Shown piece after piece: positions 11,025 through 23,206 of a stretch of 64,000 nucleotides of DNA. The stretch is from Pseudisothecium myosuroides (lineage: Eukaryota > Streptophyta > Bryopsida > Hypnales > Lembophyllaceae), in NCBI GenBank assembly GCA_951799445.1, contig OX637296.1, positions 6,696,001 to 6,760,000 of the forward strand. Direction: 5' to 3'. Positions within the stretch are counted from its first letter, which is position 1, and the number at the start of each line of letters is the position of its first letter. The notes beneath the pieces were generated by a model. The model saw only the letters and a list, made by a program, of their open reading frames with translations. It searched no databases and was not told the origin of the DNA. The position numbers and the translations under genes were made by a program.

Positions 11025-12552
11025 TTAACTCTTGTAAGCCGAAGGCACCATATTGGGGTGTTGACTAAACTTTGAAGTTAAATAAAATCTTACCAAATTA
11101 TTATTTTTGATTAAACAAAATTTTAGTTGAATATCCTTTAAAGTCTATTTTAAGCATCAAAGATTCAATTTTGATAAAAATTGTTTATGATTTTTCTATT
11201 GGAGATTTTTGTGCAAGGGTGTCTATTGCAAATCTTGATTTTTTTAGTATTAAAAAACTCTTTAAAATGAGTCTCAAATATATTGGATCTTTAGGAGAAA
11301 TTGTAAATTGATTATGGTTTTGCATGTTATGTCCTTTAGGCCCAAATTTTTTTTTGACCTCAATTTTAGATTTAACATGTAAACTAGTAGATTGAAAGAC
11401 TTCAAATCACTTTGATAGTTTTAAAATTCTCTTAATCAAACATTATAATCTTTCAATCCACAAAGGACTGTTCTGTTTTCTTTTCTATGTGATCCATAAC
11501 ACATCTAGTTTAAATTCATACGGTTATAATTTATTTATTTTTAAATTGATAAGACTAATCAAAACTTTGGCTTTTTGTTTAGTTTTGAGTAAATTCCAAG
11601 ACGTTTAACCCCTAAATGCCCAAGGCATTTTCTGGCTTTGAAACCATTGAAAACTGCCATTTCTGCTGCGATCACTCAAGAAACCAAAAAAAAAACATTC
11701 TTAGAATCTAACATAGGATATTGTACTTCACTTGTCTCAGATCATGTGGTAAAATTTCATGAAGTTTGACCATACGGATTAGAAGATATTAGCATTTGAA
11801 GTTGGAAAAAGAAATGTTTTTGAACTGCGGCTTGCAATTTCAGATGACTTTGATGGCCATTTGTGGATTTTTTTTGCACTACACACCATAAACTTAATTT
11901 TTTTTATGTTGAAAATTTGAGTTGAGAGTTGGGTGTAAAAATTTCAGAATGTCAAAACTTGATTTTCACATATAAAAAAATTGTTAAGTAGAAGTAGGTC
12001 CAAAATTGAACAAAACACTAAATCATTAATAGCTCTTAGGTAATAAAACACCATAATTCCAATGGTGGGATCTTTCTTGCAAAAAAATTTAACCTTGTCA
12101 AAAAAAAAATTGAAAAACTTTGAAAATTGCATTCAAAAATGAATTCTATAAATTGTTTTTTGAAGAAGATGCTTAGATTGCCCTAAAAACAAGATTGTCC
12201 ATAACTTTCTCATTTTGAGTCCAAAAAGAATGAATCAAAGCTTCAAATGTAGACAAAAACATGATCTTTGAGAGAAAAAAATTTAAAAATTTTAATTAAA
12301 TTAAAAAAAATTGTTTTATTCTGCCTAGCGAACTGCTTTTTTGACTTCGGGTGGCATACTTTTGCTCCCAAGCACCAGTTAAAAAAAATTATATTTTTAG
12401 AAAGCTAATGTGCTTTCCTGTCTTCAGAAAGAGTTTCAAAAAATCAAGTCAAAATTTTCAGGTCACACGGGCTTGCCCAAAATCCCAAGTGTCCCCCGAG
12501 GGGACTTTGGGCATTTAGGGGTTAAAAAAGACCTTGGGCATTTAGGGGTTAA
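11025..12552 (+). mobile_element. TTAA element family 2 copy 2, interrupted by a second TTAA element
   Basis: The outer parts 11025-11604 and 12526-12552 match family 2 (compare 7819-8461). The duplication partner holds the same outer element at 33874-34988, so this insertion predates the duplication. The left end has lost the CCCC motif but keeps TTAAC and the interior. Confidence 0.8.
11605..12525 (-). mobile_element. TTAA-flanked element, family 1 copy 2 (921 bp), nested in a family 2 element
   Basis: Ends are TTAACCCCTAAATGCCCAAG and, read inversely, the same TTAACCCCTAAATGCCCAAAG-type sequence. It is the reverse-orientation relative of 5328-6256. Host sequence around it is CCAAGACG before and AAAAGACC after; the three other family 2 copies read straight through this point, so removing the element and one TTAA restores the host. 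Confidence 0.92.
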
Positions 12553-15500
12553 GAATTAAGAGTACTCTTAGCAAGAACAAAATTTGGATTGGGGAGTTTT
12601 TGGAGTCCCGTGGTAATTTTCCTTCTTCCACAAAAGTGAATTAGTTTATTTGTAGGAGATTCACTAATCTAAGGTAGGAGGAGGAGAAACTGCCCATTAA
12701 AGAGCATATTGACTTGGGATCTCTTTGCTTAGGATCTCTTGTATGCGGATCAAAACATATTCTAACAAATTTTCAGGGAAAGAAGAGAGGGAGACACATT
12801 CATTACAATTTGGTTTGTGATTTTTAGACTTAAATTGAATTAGATATAATTTTCTAAAGCTCACAATAGTAGGGTGCTATTGAAGGCCATAGGTGCTACT
12901 ATTAATTGTCAAATGGTTGTCCATCAATGGTAGCAAATGGATTCCCAAAATAAAGGCATGCAAACCTTAAACTACAACAATATATTTGACAATTAATTGC
13001 CTAGGATGGCACATAGTGTCCCACCACATATGACTCCACATTCAATATAGTGAAATTTTGCCTATTTCCAAATCAAACTCAATCTCCAACCACTCATGAA
13101 ATTGTGCAACAATAAATCCCAATTGGCACCAATTCATCATAAGACTATTTTTCATTTTTATAGTGAACAATTTATAGTTCAATAGTAGGGGCAATTCTTA
13201 GGTCGCGGGTAGAATATAGATAGATTGCCTAAATATGGAGTAATCCATAATCACTAAGAACAACCACATTGTTAGACATAACATGGGGAGGATAGAATAG
13301 CTTGGGTGGGGCAAGAAGTTGTCTTTTGTCCACATGAAGCTGGTTGATCCCCTACTATGACCTTGAATATTGACAAGCATTAAACTAAATGGTCACAATT
13401 TTTGGAGCATTCCTTCTCCATATTGTGCTCCTATTTATCTTGCAACCTTGCAACCAATGCAACCAAAGCTCTCAACCAAAATAGCTCTAAAACGAAAGTG
13501 CACTGAAGCCTTGAGCAACCACAACAAGTTGGCATCCCAAGTACAAAATTTGGTGACAACCAAAATAGCTTTGAAACAAGGGTGCATTTTTTCTATTAGC
13601 GTGCATTAATTTACCAAAGTTGCACTGTATAAAATTAGTGCAGGTTAAGATATTCTTCTATTGTACCAAAAAAGTACTTCCTCAGTCTCAAAATAAATCC
13701 GGGATTTCCTAGAAATGACTAGATTAATGTGTGAGTTGTTCCTATTTTCAAAGGATTGCGGAGATATTGTAGCTTCTATTAAACCCCATTAGGTGGAAAG
13801 AATGGAAGTCAAAAGTGAAGTGGTGCATGTTGAAAACAAGCGATGAAAGTGACATATTTTTACCCTTTTTGAAATTGCTCCAGTGGTATTAGTTTTGATC
13901 ATTCTTTGAGCAATGTTGATGCAGTGACGTTCACTGATGTCCTCTGTATTCAATTCTAACAATGTCTTGTGATTCAACTCCAAGAAATTCTCAACTAGAG
14001 ATTTGTTAGTAGCAGTTTCTGTATAATTTTGGGTTGAATTCTTGGCCTTCGGTTGGTTAGAGGTTGCATTTTGATTCCCTTTGCAAGGATTGAATTGCTA
14101 TATAGTCTTTGGAGGGTGACATTTGTAGATTCTTTTGCTTCAGGGTGTTCGAACTAGCTTCAGTTGTTGTCCATCAAGTTGTGAAGAGCCAATGTTGAAT
14201 TTAATTTGAGACAAGTATATTTGGAAACCTTGGATTTATTTTGAGATACGAGGAGTAAAATTGAGTGACACTAATTTTGAAGGTGAAACTGATTTGCGCA
14301 CTCACAAGTAGGATATATCAGTGCAAAGTAGATGCAAGCAAACAAATAATAAAAAGACTGTTCACAGGCATCTAGAAACTGCAGTCAATCAGGGGTCACA
14401 GATTCTTGGCATCTTTCATGATAAATTATCAACAAATTGTTTTGAGACGGGAGCATTGTACACCAGACATCTAGAGTCTGCATGAGAATTACAACTGGAG
14501 CTACATGGGAAGGAATAATTGTAGGCATCCTTATGCTACATACACTTTGGAAGAAATCTGCATCAGAATTTTATTTTTTTTAAATTCATTATGCCCGCCA
14601 AGTTCACAGAGATGCCTTTGCTGTGGGATTTGGCAACGCTTTGAGACCAAATCTAAAGTTTCTTCTGCAAGGAGGAAATGTTGAGATTATGTTTGGAACT
14701 CAGCAACTCTTTAATTCCAATTCTGACTTCCTCTTCTTTGTTTGATCCGCACACACTGGTTGTTTGGCAACCAAATGTTTGACAACATTTGGCAGGCAGG
14801 TACTGCCTCTTTTGGGTGCATTGTCGAGGGTTCAGGGATATGCATGATTCCAAGGACGGCATATCAAAAACGAGTTCCTTTGTAGTGGTTTGCAGAGCCC
14901 ACAGCACATGATGGCGCTTGATCTGCACAGATCATATATAAGGATTGAACCAAATGACCAGATCATTCAACCCAAACTGTGCCTTTGTTATGCAAAATAG
15001 GCAACTGTATACAACCTGCAACAAGATATTAGACAAAGTAAAAGAAAGTCCACAAAGAAAGTCTGCAATTTCTATACAACTGGATTTGAATTGAGCATGA
15101 CTGTTTTGTGTTACTTTCCAGGAATCATTTTGTGTAGTTCATGGTGTTTTCTCTTTTTGCCAAGTAGTAGTGGACTTCTTTAAAACTGCTTTTGTTTTTA
15201 GCAGGCAAGGGAGCCAGCGTTGGCGATGTTTATGCTGCACCGGAGTTTTCAAATCATGACAGCAGGATACCTATTCCTGTTCATTTACATAATGAACTCC
15301 TTGATGAAATCGACATTGTTTACTGCTCCCTGTATACTGTAGTTCATATATATATATAGAGAGAGATTTAGCTATTGAAATGTCATGCAGGTATTCGACA
15401 AGTACAGAGTAGGAACCATGGAATCTATTCCGACTGGCAATCTCGTCAAAGACCTCAAACTCAAGGTGCGCTGCAGTATACACCCATACCTACTGAATAT

Positions 15501-16088
15501 CAGCTCTCTATTCTCACATCCTCTACTCTCTCATGCACCAAACTCGGGATAACTTCTTGATGTCATTTTTGCATGAAACTCTATTGATCTATTGATGGAC
15601 CTCAGAACTGCATATAATTTCGTGTATTTGGGGTGCCTAAGCTGTGACATTAAAGACGTTATTGTGTATTCTCATTAATTTGCTTGTCCATTACAGTCCG
15701 GGAAGCTATCCACTGGAAATTCCTTGCACATAGTCATTGCAAGACGAAGAATACATCAAGGCCAATGATGCAACCATCAAGGAAGTCAATACAGAATGGA
15801 CCACGAACCCATCAGGCATACCTGGTTTACTTGGACTGATCTAGCTGTGACATGCAGCTTTCTTTCGGTCAACAGGTGGTGTTGGAGCTTGCAAATCCTC
15901 CTACATTATTTCATTGGGTTTGTGATCTGCAAAGAGAGGCAATTTTGAGACGATACTTCAAAATGCTGTGAGGGCTCTAATATTTCTAACAAAAATTGGA
16001 GCTCCGAATTGCCGCTTAAAATATATAGAAAGAGAGGAGTACGTCTTGTTTGTGGTTGAAGTCGAGCACTCTAACACCGCATATTGTT
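12553..16088. other. Gene-poor region: rest of duplication copy 1 and unidentified coding-like fragments
   Basis: 12553-14965 is duplication sequence without a recognised gene. Copy 1 has about 240 extra bases at 14590-14825 not present in copy 2. 15065-15190 and 15840-16088 show nothing identifiable. The fragments at 15188-15835 are listed separately. Confidence 0.5.
15188..15834 (+). pseudogene. Unidentified coding-like exon fragments, possibly a gene remnant
   Basis: I do not recognise this gene. Three stretches look protein-coding. The first, after an AG at about 15204, reads KGASVGDVYAAPEF and onward for about 45 residues. The second, after CAG at 15392, reads VFDKYRVGTMESIPTGNLVK up to a GTGCGC donor at about 15467. 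The third, after CAG near 15697, begins SGKLSTGNSLHIVIA and continues sensibly only after a frame change, as DEEYIKANDATIKEV to a stop at 15844. The frame break, the lack of an initiator exon and the isolation suggest a decayed gene. An intact gene with further exons that I failed to join is the alternative. Confidence 0.3.
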
Positions 16089-16501
16089 TAAGGTAAGAGG
16101 TGCAGAAAGCGACCCTTTAAGAGCTGATCCGCCTTTTTCGCAGGTTTCCATGGACAAAATGATTTTTATCTCATTTTTCAGAGAAAGAAAAATAGATTTG
16201 GAACACAACACAAGTGGTTTCATATTTTTCTAAGCATTTTTGAATTACTTATGAATTTTCAAAGATTTAGGTCATAGGCACCTATTTGTGACCATAGGTG
16301 TCCCAGAATTTGTCCTCTTGTGACTTGTAAAGAAATGTGCAAAAACCAAAGACAATGATTGGCTCTTGCAATTAAAAAACAAATTTTTTTGAATTCATTA
16401 AGGGACAAAAGCAGTCCATTTAAGGATCACCTTGCATCCATTCTACAAGTACCTATAGGACAGTCTGAAGAAGAGGGGCGGAATTGGAGCCACTTACCTT
16501 A
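16089..16501 (+). mobile_element. TIR element family E, copy 2
   Basis: Begins AAGGTAAGAGGTGCAGAAAG followed by CGACCC and ends in the inverse CCACTTACCTT. The interior is collinear with 4131-4544, for example TTCAGAGAAAGAAAAATAGA. No coding sequence. Confidence 0.72.
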
Positions 16502-16640
16502 TAACTGGAACCAAAAACTCGCACTGTGACACTCCCGTATGAAGTGGTTTGATTGAAATGGGCTTTCTTTGAATGACCTTGTGTGCAAGGTGCTGCGGTG
16601 GCGTGTGTGGCAAGCCTGCTGGCTATTCCTATGGACTAGG

Positions 16641-16767
16641 TAATTGCAAAGGGACAGGCGAAGTTATCAAAAATAATTGCCAGTTAGGACCTACCTCGCC
16701 CGTGGGCGGCGAGGTTGGTACTAACCGGCGATTATTTTTGATAACTTGGCCTTCCCCTTTGCAAATA
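16641..16767. repeat. Imperfect long hairpin (foldback) of about 127 bp
   Basis: The left arm from TAATTGCAAAGGGACAGG and the right arm ending CCTTCCCCTTTGCAAATA are inverse complements across almost the whole length (GTTATCAAAAATAATTGCC pairs with its inverse at about 16725-16745). The centre is GCCCGTGGGC. It may be a small foldback transposon; both strands are open over it, but that follows from the symmetry. Confidence 0.75.
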
Positions 16768-17027
16768 CTGGACATGATGTCAATGTAGGAGAGTTGAGCC
16801 GTTTGACTTCTTTGATTGCTTAACCAATCAAAACATGCCACAAAAGCAAAAGTCTCCTGCATTTAGATTATGTTAGGTGAATACGCATTCACTAAGTTAA
16901 TACTAGTTGATAGTAGTAGAGATTTCTCTCACTGCCAAACCAATGAAATTTCTACTTCATACCGACCCTGTTGAAAATTTACATATGGTAAGCAATGAGC
17001 ATTATCAATCTTAATCTGTCTCTCCTT

Positions 17028-17071
17028 AACCAATCGAAACAATTCTCTCAACCAATCGAAACAATTGAAAC
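17028..17071 (+). repeat. Short direct repeat
   Basis: AACCAATCGAAACAATT occurs twice, separated by five bases. The surrounding 16770-17257 shows no gene. Confidence 0.6.
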
Positions 17072-17257
17072 AAGCCACGACGACGTGTCCTTGGCTGCTT
17101 CCGCTTATCCAGGACTGTGCCTCTTGGGCTCAAATATGTGTCTGGGAAGAGCATTGCTGACCTGCATTTCTCAATCTGCAGGAATTGGGCACATCAGTGC
17201 TCTGCTTTATATATTTTTAATAATTTATTATTGCACTACATGCATGCAATAGCCCAT

Positions 17258-17525
17258 GCAGGACATCAAACCCGTCCCACAAAGTGAGACCAGCAGGGTA
17301 GATTTACCCTGGGGAAAACACATGAATTTTTGTATTTGCCACACATGATAAAATTTGCAAATTTTGATTTCATATTTGTAATTACAGACCCCAAATTAGC
17401 TAAGAGAGGTCTACAACATACCCTAAACATGGAACGAAATAGGGGTCTTTTCTTTTTCTTTCACCTTGAAGAACACAAAGTTCACCCTGCTTGCCCCACT
17501 TCATGGGATGGATTTAGTGTCTTGC
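17258..17525 (+). mobile_element. TIR element family G, copy 2
   Basis: Termini GCAGGACATCAAACCCGTCC and the inverse of GGGATGGATTTAGTGTCTTGC pair as an inverted repeat. The interior is collinear with 4553-4828 (for example AAATTTGCAAATTTTGA followed by TTCATATTTG). No coding sequence. Confidence 0.65.
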
Positions 17526-17900
17526 CTAGGTAGTCAGGGACTCGCGGTCATATTGTGCCATAGGCTTTTGATTGTAGGGGACTGGGTTTTGTATCAGACC
17601 TTGGTGCTCCAAGACCTCCTTTCTACAAATGTGGAGTGAAGTGAAAAATTGAGTACGTTCTGTGTGCTACATAGTGTTGCTATCCAAACGTGAAACAAGA
17701 GACACCGACGTTTATTATATTGTGGCACCATGAACTAAGTAAGACATGTAATTTCATCTTTGAAAAATAAGTATAAAATAAAATCAAGTATAACTAGACT
17801 CAGTATGGGGTGAAATAATTTTGAAGTTCTTTTCTTGAGTCATAGGCTTGTTGTTTTAGAATTAAGTTGCATACATGTGGTTTATGGAAATAAGGTAGCA

Positions 17901-19260
17901 AGGTGATTGCAAGAAAGATTGGTTGTTTTTGTAGTGTTTTGGGGTAGTTGCAAGAAACACCTACCGGTTTTGGCTCAAAACAACCTCAATACCAGAGTAC
18001 TATGACTTTTGGAATAATGTTTTTTTAAATGAAGTAAAATGTGAATGATTTGTAAAACATTCAAAATAGTATGTGTGAGAGAACTCAGGCCTAGAAAATT
18101 TTATCTCTAGGAGTTATGCACATTCAAAGAGTGATGGAAAATGCAAGAAAATAGACACTTTGGAATTTGATTTTTAGAAAATTGAAAAAACTGAAAAAAA
18201 CTGAATTTTTTTTCTATTTTGTCTGATTTAAGATGCTTCCTCTCAAACATTTGCATCTTTTGGGGAAAAAAATGTACCCTTTGCACATACGTAAAGATAC
18301 TGCACTTTGAGCACATGTGAAAGGTGGACACTTTATTATTTAAAAAAAATCTTTTAGTAGGCTTGTGTAAATTTAGTAGAACTCCTTCTATTCCAATTTT
18401 TACCTTCAAATTTGCTTTTTTGGGTTAGAAACAGTGCTATCTCTCCAAAATGGTCAAAGTAGGTATCCAATTGGAGGTAGTTTAAAAATAATAAACTACC
18501 GCATGTACTTCTATTTCAAATTTCATAGAAAATGGAAATACAACACAAAAGTTATGAGCAAAAAACTACATGTCCAAGGCCAAGGGGACAAAAAAAAAGG
18601 ACAAGTGTTTCGTGCAACGACCCTTTGCCAAAATCTAGGGTTTGGGCATTGAGTACTATGAGGTCTTTAAGTATTAGAAGGGAAAGCTTGTTAGTTGATT
18701 TTGGCCTTCGATCATATTTTAGCTTTGTTGTACTATCAACAAGAGTATCGTGAGGGATATGCAATTTTAGTTATATCCACCAATATTATGCCCTAGTTTT
18801 TTTACAAAAAAGAGGGATGTTGAGTTTTTAATTTATAATAAATCTACCATAGTGAATTTTTTTTAAAAATTGGCAATTTGTGAGGACTTGATGGTGATTA
18901 GATTTCACCAAAAGCATGAATTCAAAACAAACTTTAATATTCAGAAGTGCATGCGCCAAAGAACCCTACTTGAAATAGACTAGAGAAATTTCAAGACTAA
19001 ATCATTAATATTGGATACTCCTTAGTAGTATAGTTTTCGAACTCCTAAATTTGAAAGTGTTACAAATTAGTAAAATAGATTTTTAAATATAAAATGATTT
19101 TTTAAAATTTTCAAAAAATAAATAATATGATTACAATAGAAACATTCATTTTCAGAAAAATTCAAGTTCATTAGATTCGTGCTTCAAAAGTTATAGCAAA
19201 TGACAAATCTGTCACGCTACGTGTAAAAGAAAAAATGACCATTGTTTCTTGCAATCACCT
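17901..19260. mobile_element. TIR element with GGTGATTGCAAGAAA ends, containing a related nested element
   Basis: AGGTGATTGCAAGAAA at 17901 and its inverse TTTCTTGCAATCACCT ending at 19260 form terminal inverted repeats around about 1.36 kb. A second element with related ends lies inside (17942-18623). There is no transposase-like frame. Boundaries are from the inverted repeats only. Confidence 0.5.
17942..18623. mobile_element. TIR element with GGGTAGTTGCAAGAAACAC ends (682 bp)
   Basis: GGGTAGTTGCAAGAAACACC at the left and AGTGTTTCGTGCAACGACCC at the right are inverse complements with two mismatches. A shorter relative (19361-19735) has the same termini. It lies 41 bp inside the left end of the larger element. 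Confidence 0.65.
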
Positions 19261-19360
19261 AGGAGCGTCCAAAAGTGCTAGGTGACTTAATCCCTAAATA
19301 TCCATGGCACCATATATTGGTGTTACCTAAATTTTGAAGTTCAATAAAATCTTATCAAAG

Positions 19361-19735
19361 GGTCGTTGCAAGAATCACTTGCCAATTTTTTTCAAAATGG
19401 CCTATTCCAGTAAGTACTATGAATTTTGGAATAATTTTTTTTAAGTAAAATAAAATAAGGATAATTTACAATGCATTCAAATAGTATGCTTGTAAAAATC
19501 ACTAGAAGAAAACTGCGTTGTACTTGTCAAAAACTGTGTTGTACTCAACAAAAAGTATAGAATCGGTTAAAGTATATTAAACTAATTTAAAAAAAACTTC
19601 AATGTCTACTACCACATATACATTTATTTCAAATTTTATATCAAATTAACATACAGTGCAAGAATTATGAGCAAAAAAACACATGTATGAGGCTAAATGG
19701 ACATAAAAAAGGACAAGTGTTTCTTGCACTCATTC
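19361..19735. mobile_element. TIR element (about 375 bp) nested in a family 2 element
   Basis: Begins GGGTCGTTGCAAGAA and ends AAGTGTTTCTTGCACTCAT. The flanks TCAAA occur on both sides, and other family 2 copies read straight through CTTATCAAATTACTATTT-like sequence, so TCAAA is the likely duplicated target. It contains a truncated piece of the foldback element seen at 4945-5230. Confidence 0.7.
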
Positions 19736-19942
19736 AAATTACTATTTTTGATATTTTTCTTGGATAAATATCATTTAAAATCTTTTAAAGCATCAAAAAA
19801 CTGATTTTGAAAAAACTGATTTTCTTAAAGAAAAACTTGCGCAAGGGTGACCATTGCAAATTTTGAATTTTTAGTGCTAGAGGCTTAGAGAGGAGTCTCA
19901 AATACGTAAGCTAGATCTTGGCAGAAAAATCACATTGATGGC

Positions 19943-20210
19943 TAATTTCATTAAAATGGCAAAATTCCGTTAAATTTTGCACTTTTAATAATTCAGACCG
20001 CAAGGTTTCAGCTATTAAATCTATACCAGTCCTAGATAATTGATATCTAAACTAGTCCTAGATTTTTCTAACAACGCGATCTGATGTCTATTTAGGTTCT
20101 AGATCTATGAAATCTAAAGCTGACCTAGATGTTATTAGTGTAAACCTATCCTAGATGTCATGGTCTGGAAATGGCACATGAAATACCGCCATTTTAATGA
20201 AATTTGCCAT
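19943..20210. mobile_element. TIR element (about 270 bp) nested in a family 2 element
   Basis: TGGCTAATTTCATTAAAATG at the left and its inverse CATTTTAATGAAATTTGCCA at the right form 22-bp terminal inverted repeats. Family 2 copies at 8.1 kb and 11.3 kb lack it. A smaller relative lies at 33495-33644. Confidence 0.7.
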
Positions 20211-20600
20211 ATTGGAAATTCATTTAAAATAATTGTAGAATAGATTTTGAGAAGCTATAATTTGATTGTTGTTGTTATTACATATTATGTTCTTTAACCT
20301 CAAATTTTTTCATGACCTCGATTTTAGATTTGGCATGTAAACAATGGATTGACAAACTTCAATTTACTTTCACAGTTTTAACACCCAGTTGATCAAGCAT
20401 TATAATCTTTCAATCCATATGTAATATTTCATATGTAATATTTTTTTTCTTTTCGAAATGATCTATAACTTATCTAATTTAAGATTGTACAATTATATTT
20501 TTATTTATTTATAAAACTTACAGTTAATACTACGACTTTTTGTTTAGTTTAAAGCAAATTCCAAATAGCTCAAAAAAGATCTTGGGAATTTAGAGGTTCA

Positions 20601-21613
20601 AGCACTACTTAATCAAATATCTCCTAAACCAATATGTACTTGGACAAGTTAACCAAAAGATATTATGGTTGAATTCATTAAAGAATTATTAAAAATGATG
20701 ATTTCGGCCTTGATTTGGAGATTTGTAACTAATTCAAAGTAGTTTTGAACTTCAAATCGTTGTAGAATTTTAGGGGTTTAATTGAAAGTGGAATTATTCA
20801 AATCATGTGGGATTCTAGATGAAGAGAACTCTAATCTAATCAATAGGAAATGGAGGTTAGAATGTGAATAATAAAATGCCAAATTTTATAAAACAATCAA
20901 GCTCTAAAAGTGCACACTTCTTTAAATATATACTATTTGTACATTTTGCTTTTTCATTGCTTCAACAATGTACAAATAGTGTGCATTTAGGAGGTAGACA
21001 CTTCTAGTGACCATTATGTTCAAACTTCAAAAATTCATAACTACTTCCACAAAGCTCCAAAAAAATATGAAACTACTTGGGCTAGATTCCAATTCCATTT
21101 TTTTTCCTAGGAAACTTTACTAAAAAATATTTCTCGAAGTCTAGCCTCCCCAAAATGAATTTCCAAATGTTAAATAGGTACCTTATAGGCCTCCTACGTT
21201 ACCTTTTGTTTGATTCCCCAATTTGAACACCAAAAGGCAATGATCCAATCAACTATTGTGAGAGAGGAGAAAAGTAGAAGGTACCAAAATCAAGCATTAG
21301 AGGAGATTTAGGGGATTGAAAGTGCCGTTTCAGGCCTGTTCCTGGCGTTCTTCCCCTGACAGTCCAGGAACGGCTGTGGCCATATTTTTTTATTTTATTT
21401 TTTGAAAATTTTAGAATGAAGAAATAAGTCGAAAAAAAAATGAAAAAAAATGACGTGGCAGTTTCCCGTCCACGTCAGCCAACTGCTGCGGGGCCCAAGG
21501 GAAGTCGCAGCCCTCTTGGGGGGCTAAATCTCCTCTAATGCAGCTTCATATTTTTCTTATCATACCTTAGCAGCTCAATGCCTTTCAAAGGTCAATTCTT
21601 GACATCGTCTATC
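20601..21613. other. AT-rich spacer; repeat family F at about 20905-21200
   Basis: No gene is supported. About 20905-21200 is collinear with 55975-56275 (TACAAATAGTGTGCATTT-like block, then AAAAATATGAAACTACTTGG). The remainder, including a GC-richer stretch at 21320-21530, is unassigned. Confidence 0.5.
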
Positions 21614-22725
21614 TTAACCCCTAAAGGACCGGACTGTGTTTTTTGGCCGTATAGAAATTTTGGGCAGGTCTGTGTAACTAGAGATTTCCATATTTCAAGC
21701 TGAAATTTTAATAGAAGGTGGGCGCGAGGAATATCTTTTGTATGCACTAAATTTCAGGACATTTGGAAATAGGAGTCAAAAGTTATGGCCAAATATGTTA
21801 CTTTTTTTCGTAACTGGGCAGTCCAGGCAGCAAGAAAAATTTGGCAAAAATTTAATTTTTTTTTTTAATATTTTTTTTCTTGTAGATTATATTTTTGTCT
21901 ATCTGGAAAGCTTTGATTCATTTCATTTGGATTTGTTATGAGAAAGTTATGGACATTCTTGTTTTTCGGGCAGTTAGAGCATCTTCTTGAAAAAAATAAC
22001 TTGTAGGATTCATTTCTAAATGCTATTTTTGCAATTTTAAAAAAATAAAAAATTCTCATGGTTTAGTTTACTTGCTAGAACAATCTCACCATTGGGATTA
22101 GTGCATTTTAATTCCATCTAAAATATATTAATGTTTTAGATTTTCCTTCTATCTCGTACCTACTTCTACTTAATAAATTTTTTAGGAATGATAATTAAGT
22201 TTTTTTGAATATTTTTTTTCCCCCTAGACTCTCAACTCAATTCTCCACTATAAAGATTTAAAGCACAAAACTCTGTAGTGCAAAAATTTTAAGTGAAAAA
22301 TGTTTAAAGTGAAAAAATCTAGTCCAGCAATGTGCTGAAATACTTGTTTTTTCCACTTTAAACGCAGATATCTTGCAATCTGAGCGGTCATTTGTTTTTT
22401 CTAATTATAAAATGACATGATAACTTTGGTTTATACCATGATGCTATACACTATATTAGACATCTATGATGAAAATTTCAGATTTTTTGAGTATATTTTG
22501 TATTTGATATGAATTTTCTTCATTTTTTTCTTAAGAAATTCACAGTAATTTCAAATTTTCCAAAAAAGGTTGAAAATCTTACAACTTGTAACAGACATAT
22601 GATTTCATTTTTGAAAAATAAATACAAAATTTTTCATTCATATTTAGTTGGAAAATGGTAGCAAACAGAAGAATGGACAGTGACGCTAGAACTCAGTGGT
22701 CATGGGCCCGTTCTTACAGGGCTAA
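21614..22725 (+). mobile_element. TTAA-type element, family 1 copy 3 (about 1.1 kb)
   Basis: Starts TTAACCCCTAAAGGACCGG; the right end read inversely is TTAGCCCTGTAAGAACGGG, so the inverted repeats and a mutated TTAA are recognisable. The interior shares blocks with 5328-6256, such as TTTTGGGCAGG, AAGCTTTGATTCATT and CTTGTTTTTCGGGCAGTT. Non-coding. Confidence 0.75.
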
Positions 22726-23206
22726 GAAAGGAGATAGCATCCACAAACTTTCAAATAATATCAAAGCCACACAAAAGTCAAACCCTGACCAACCCTATTG
22801 AATCAATGCAGTAATCCGCGTTAGACTTCTCATAAGTTAAGATGACCAAACTCATCAGGATACACACCGACAACACATGCACTCGAGAAATCACAAACAC
22901 CCAAAAATTTATATAAAATAGTCAACCCTCATTGGAAATACCGACGTCAGTCACGTCAGGTCAAACTATCAGTTACTTGTTGCAGGCTATCTGATTAATG
23001 GTTTGTAACCATTAACTTAGTTTTCTTTTCAAAAGAAGCAGCAACGATACGGAAATTGTTCAAGATTGACGTAAATAAACGTTCCATCGCTAAATAGGAT
23101 TTTCACAAAACATTCTATATTCTTATTGCCCAAGCCCAGTGACGAATTTGGCTTGCTGATAACAACCTAGTGCACTTCCATTTCTGCATTCATTGATGAC
23201 CAGGCT

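Larger units (their letters stand above)
7700..14965. repeat. Segmental duplication, copy 1 (partner about 31470-36650)
   Basis: Collinear blocks are shared with 31470-36650 in the same orientation: 7711-7760 with 31478-31525, 8482-8568 with 31606-31695, 9130-9330 with 31700-31820 and 32428-32500, 9930-10135 with 33145-33355, 10995-11600 with 33850-34950, 12553-12660 with 34988-35090, 13370-13600 with 35390-35560, 14298-14575 with 36203-36485, and 14826-14965 with 36497-36640. Substitutions and private insertions are frequent, so the event is not recent. No gene is recognised in either copy. Confidence 0.85.
19287..20600 (+). mobile_element. TTAA element family 2 copy 3, with two further insertions
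   Basis: Starts TTAATCCCTAAATATCCATG and ends CTTGGGAATTTAGAGGTTCA (the last TTAA mutated to TTCA). The interior matches family 2. It is interrupted by 19361-19735 and by a third short TIR insertion at about 19943-20210, leaving four family 2 segments or parts in order. Confidence 0.78.

Noticed and set aside
16573..16862. Open frames on both strands with similar translations
   Set aside because: The similarity follows from the inverted repeat at 16641-16767, not from coding constraint.
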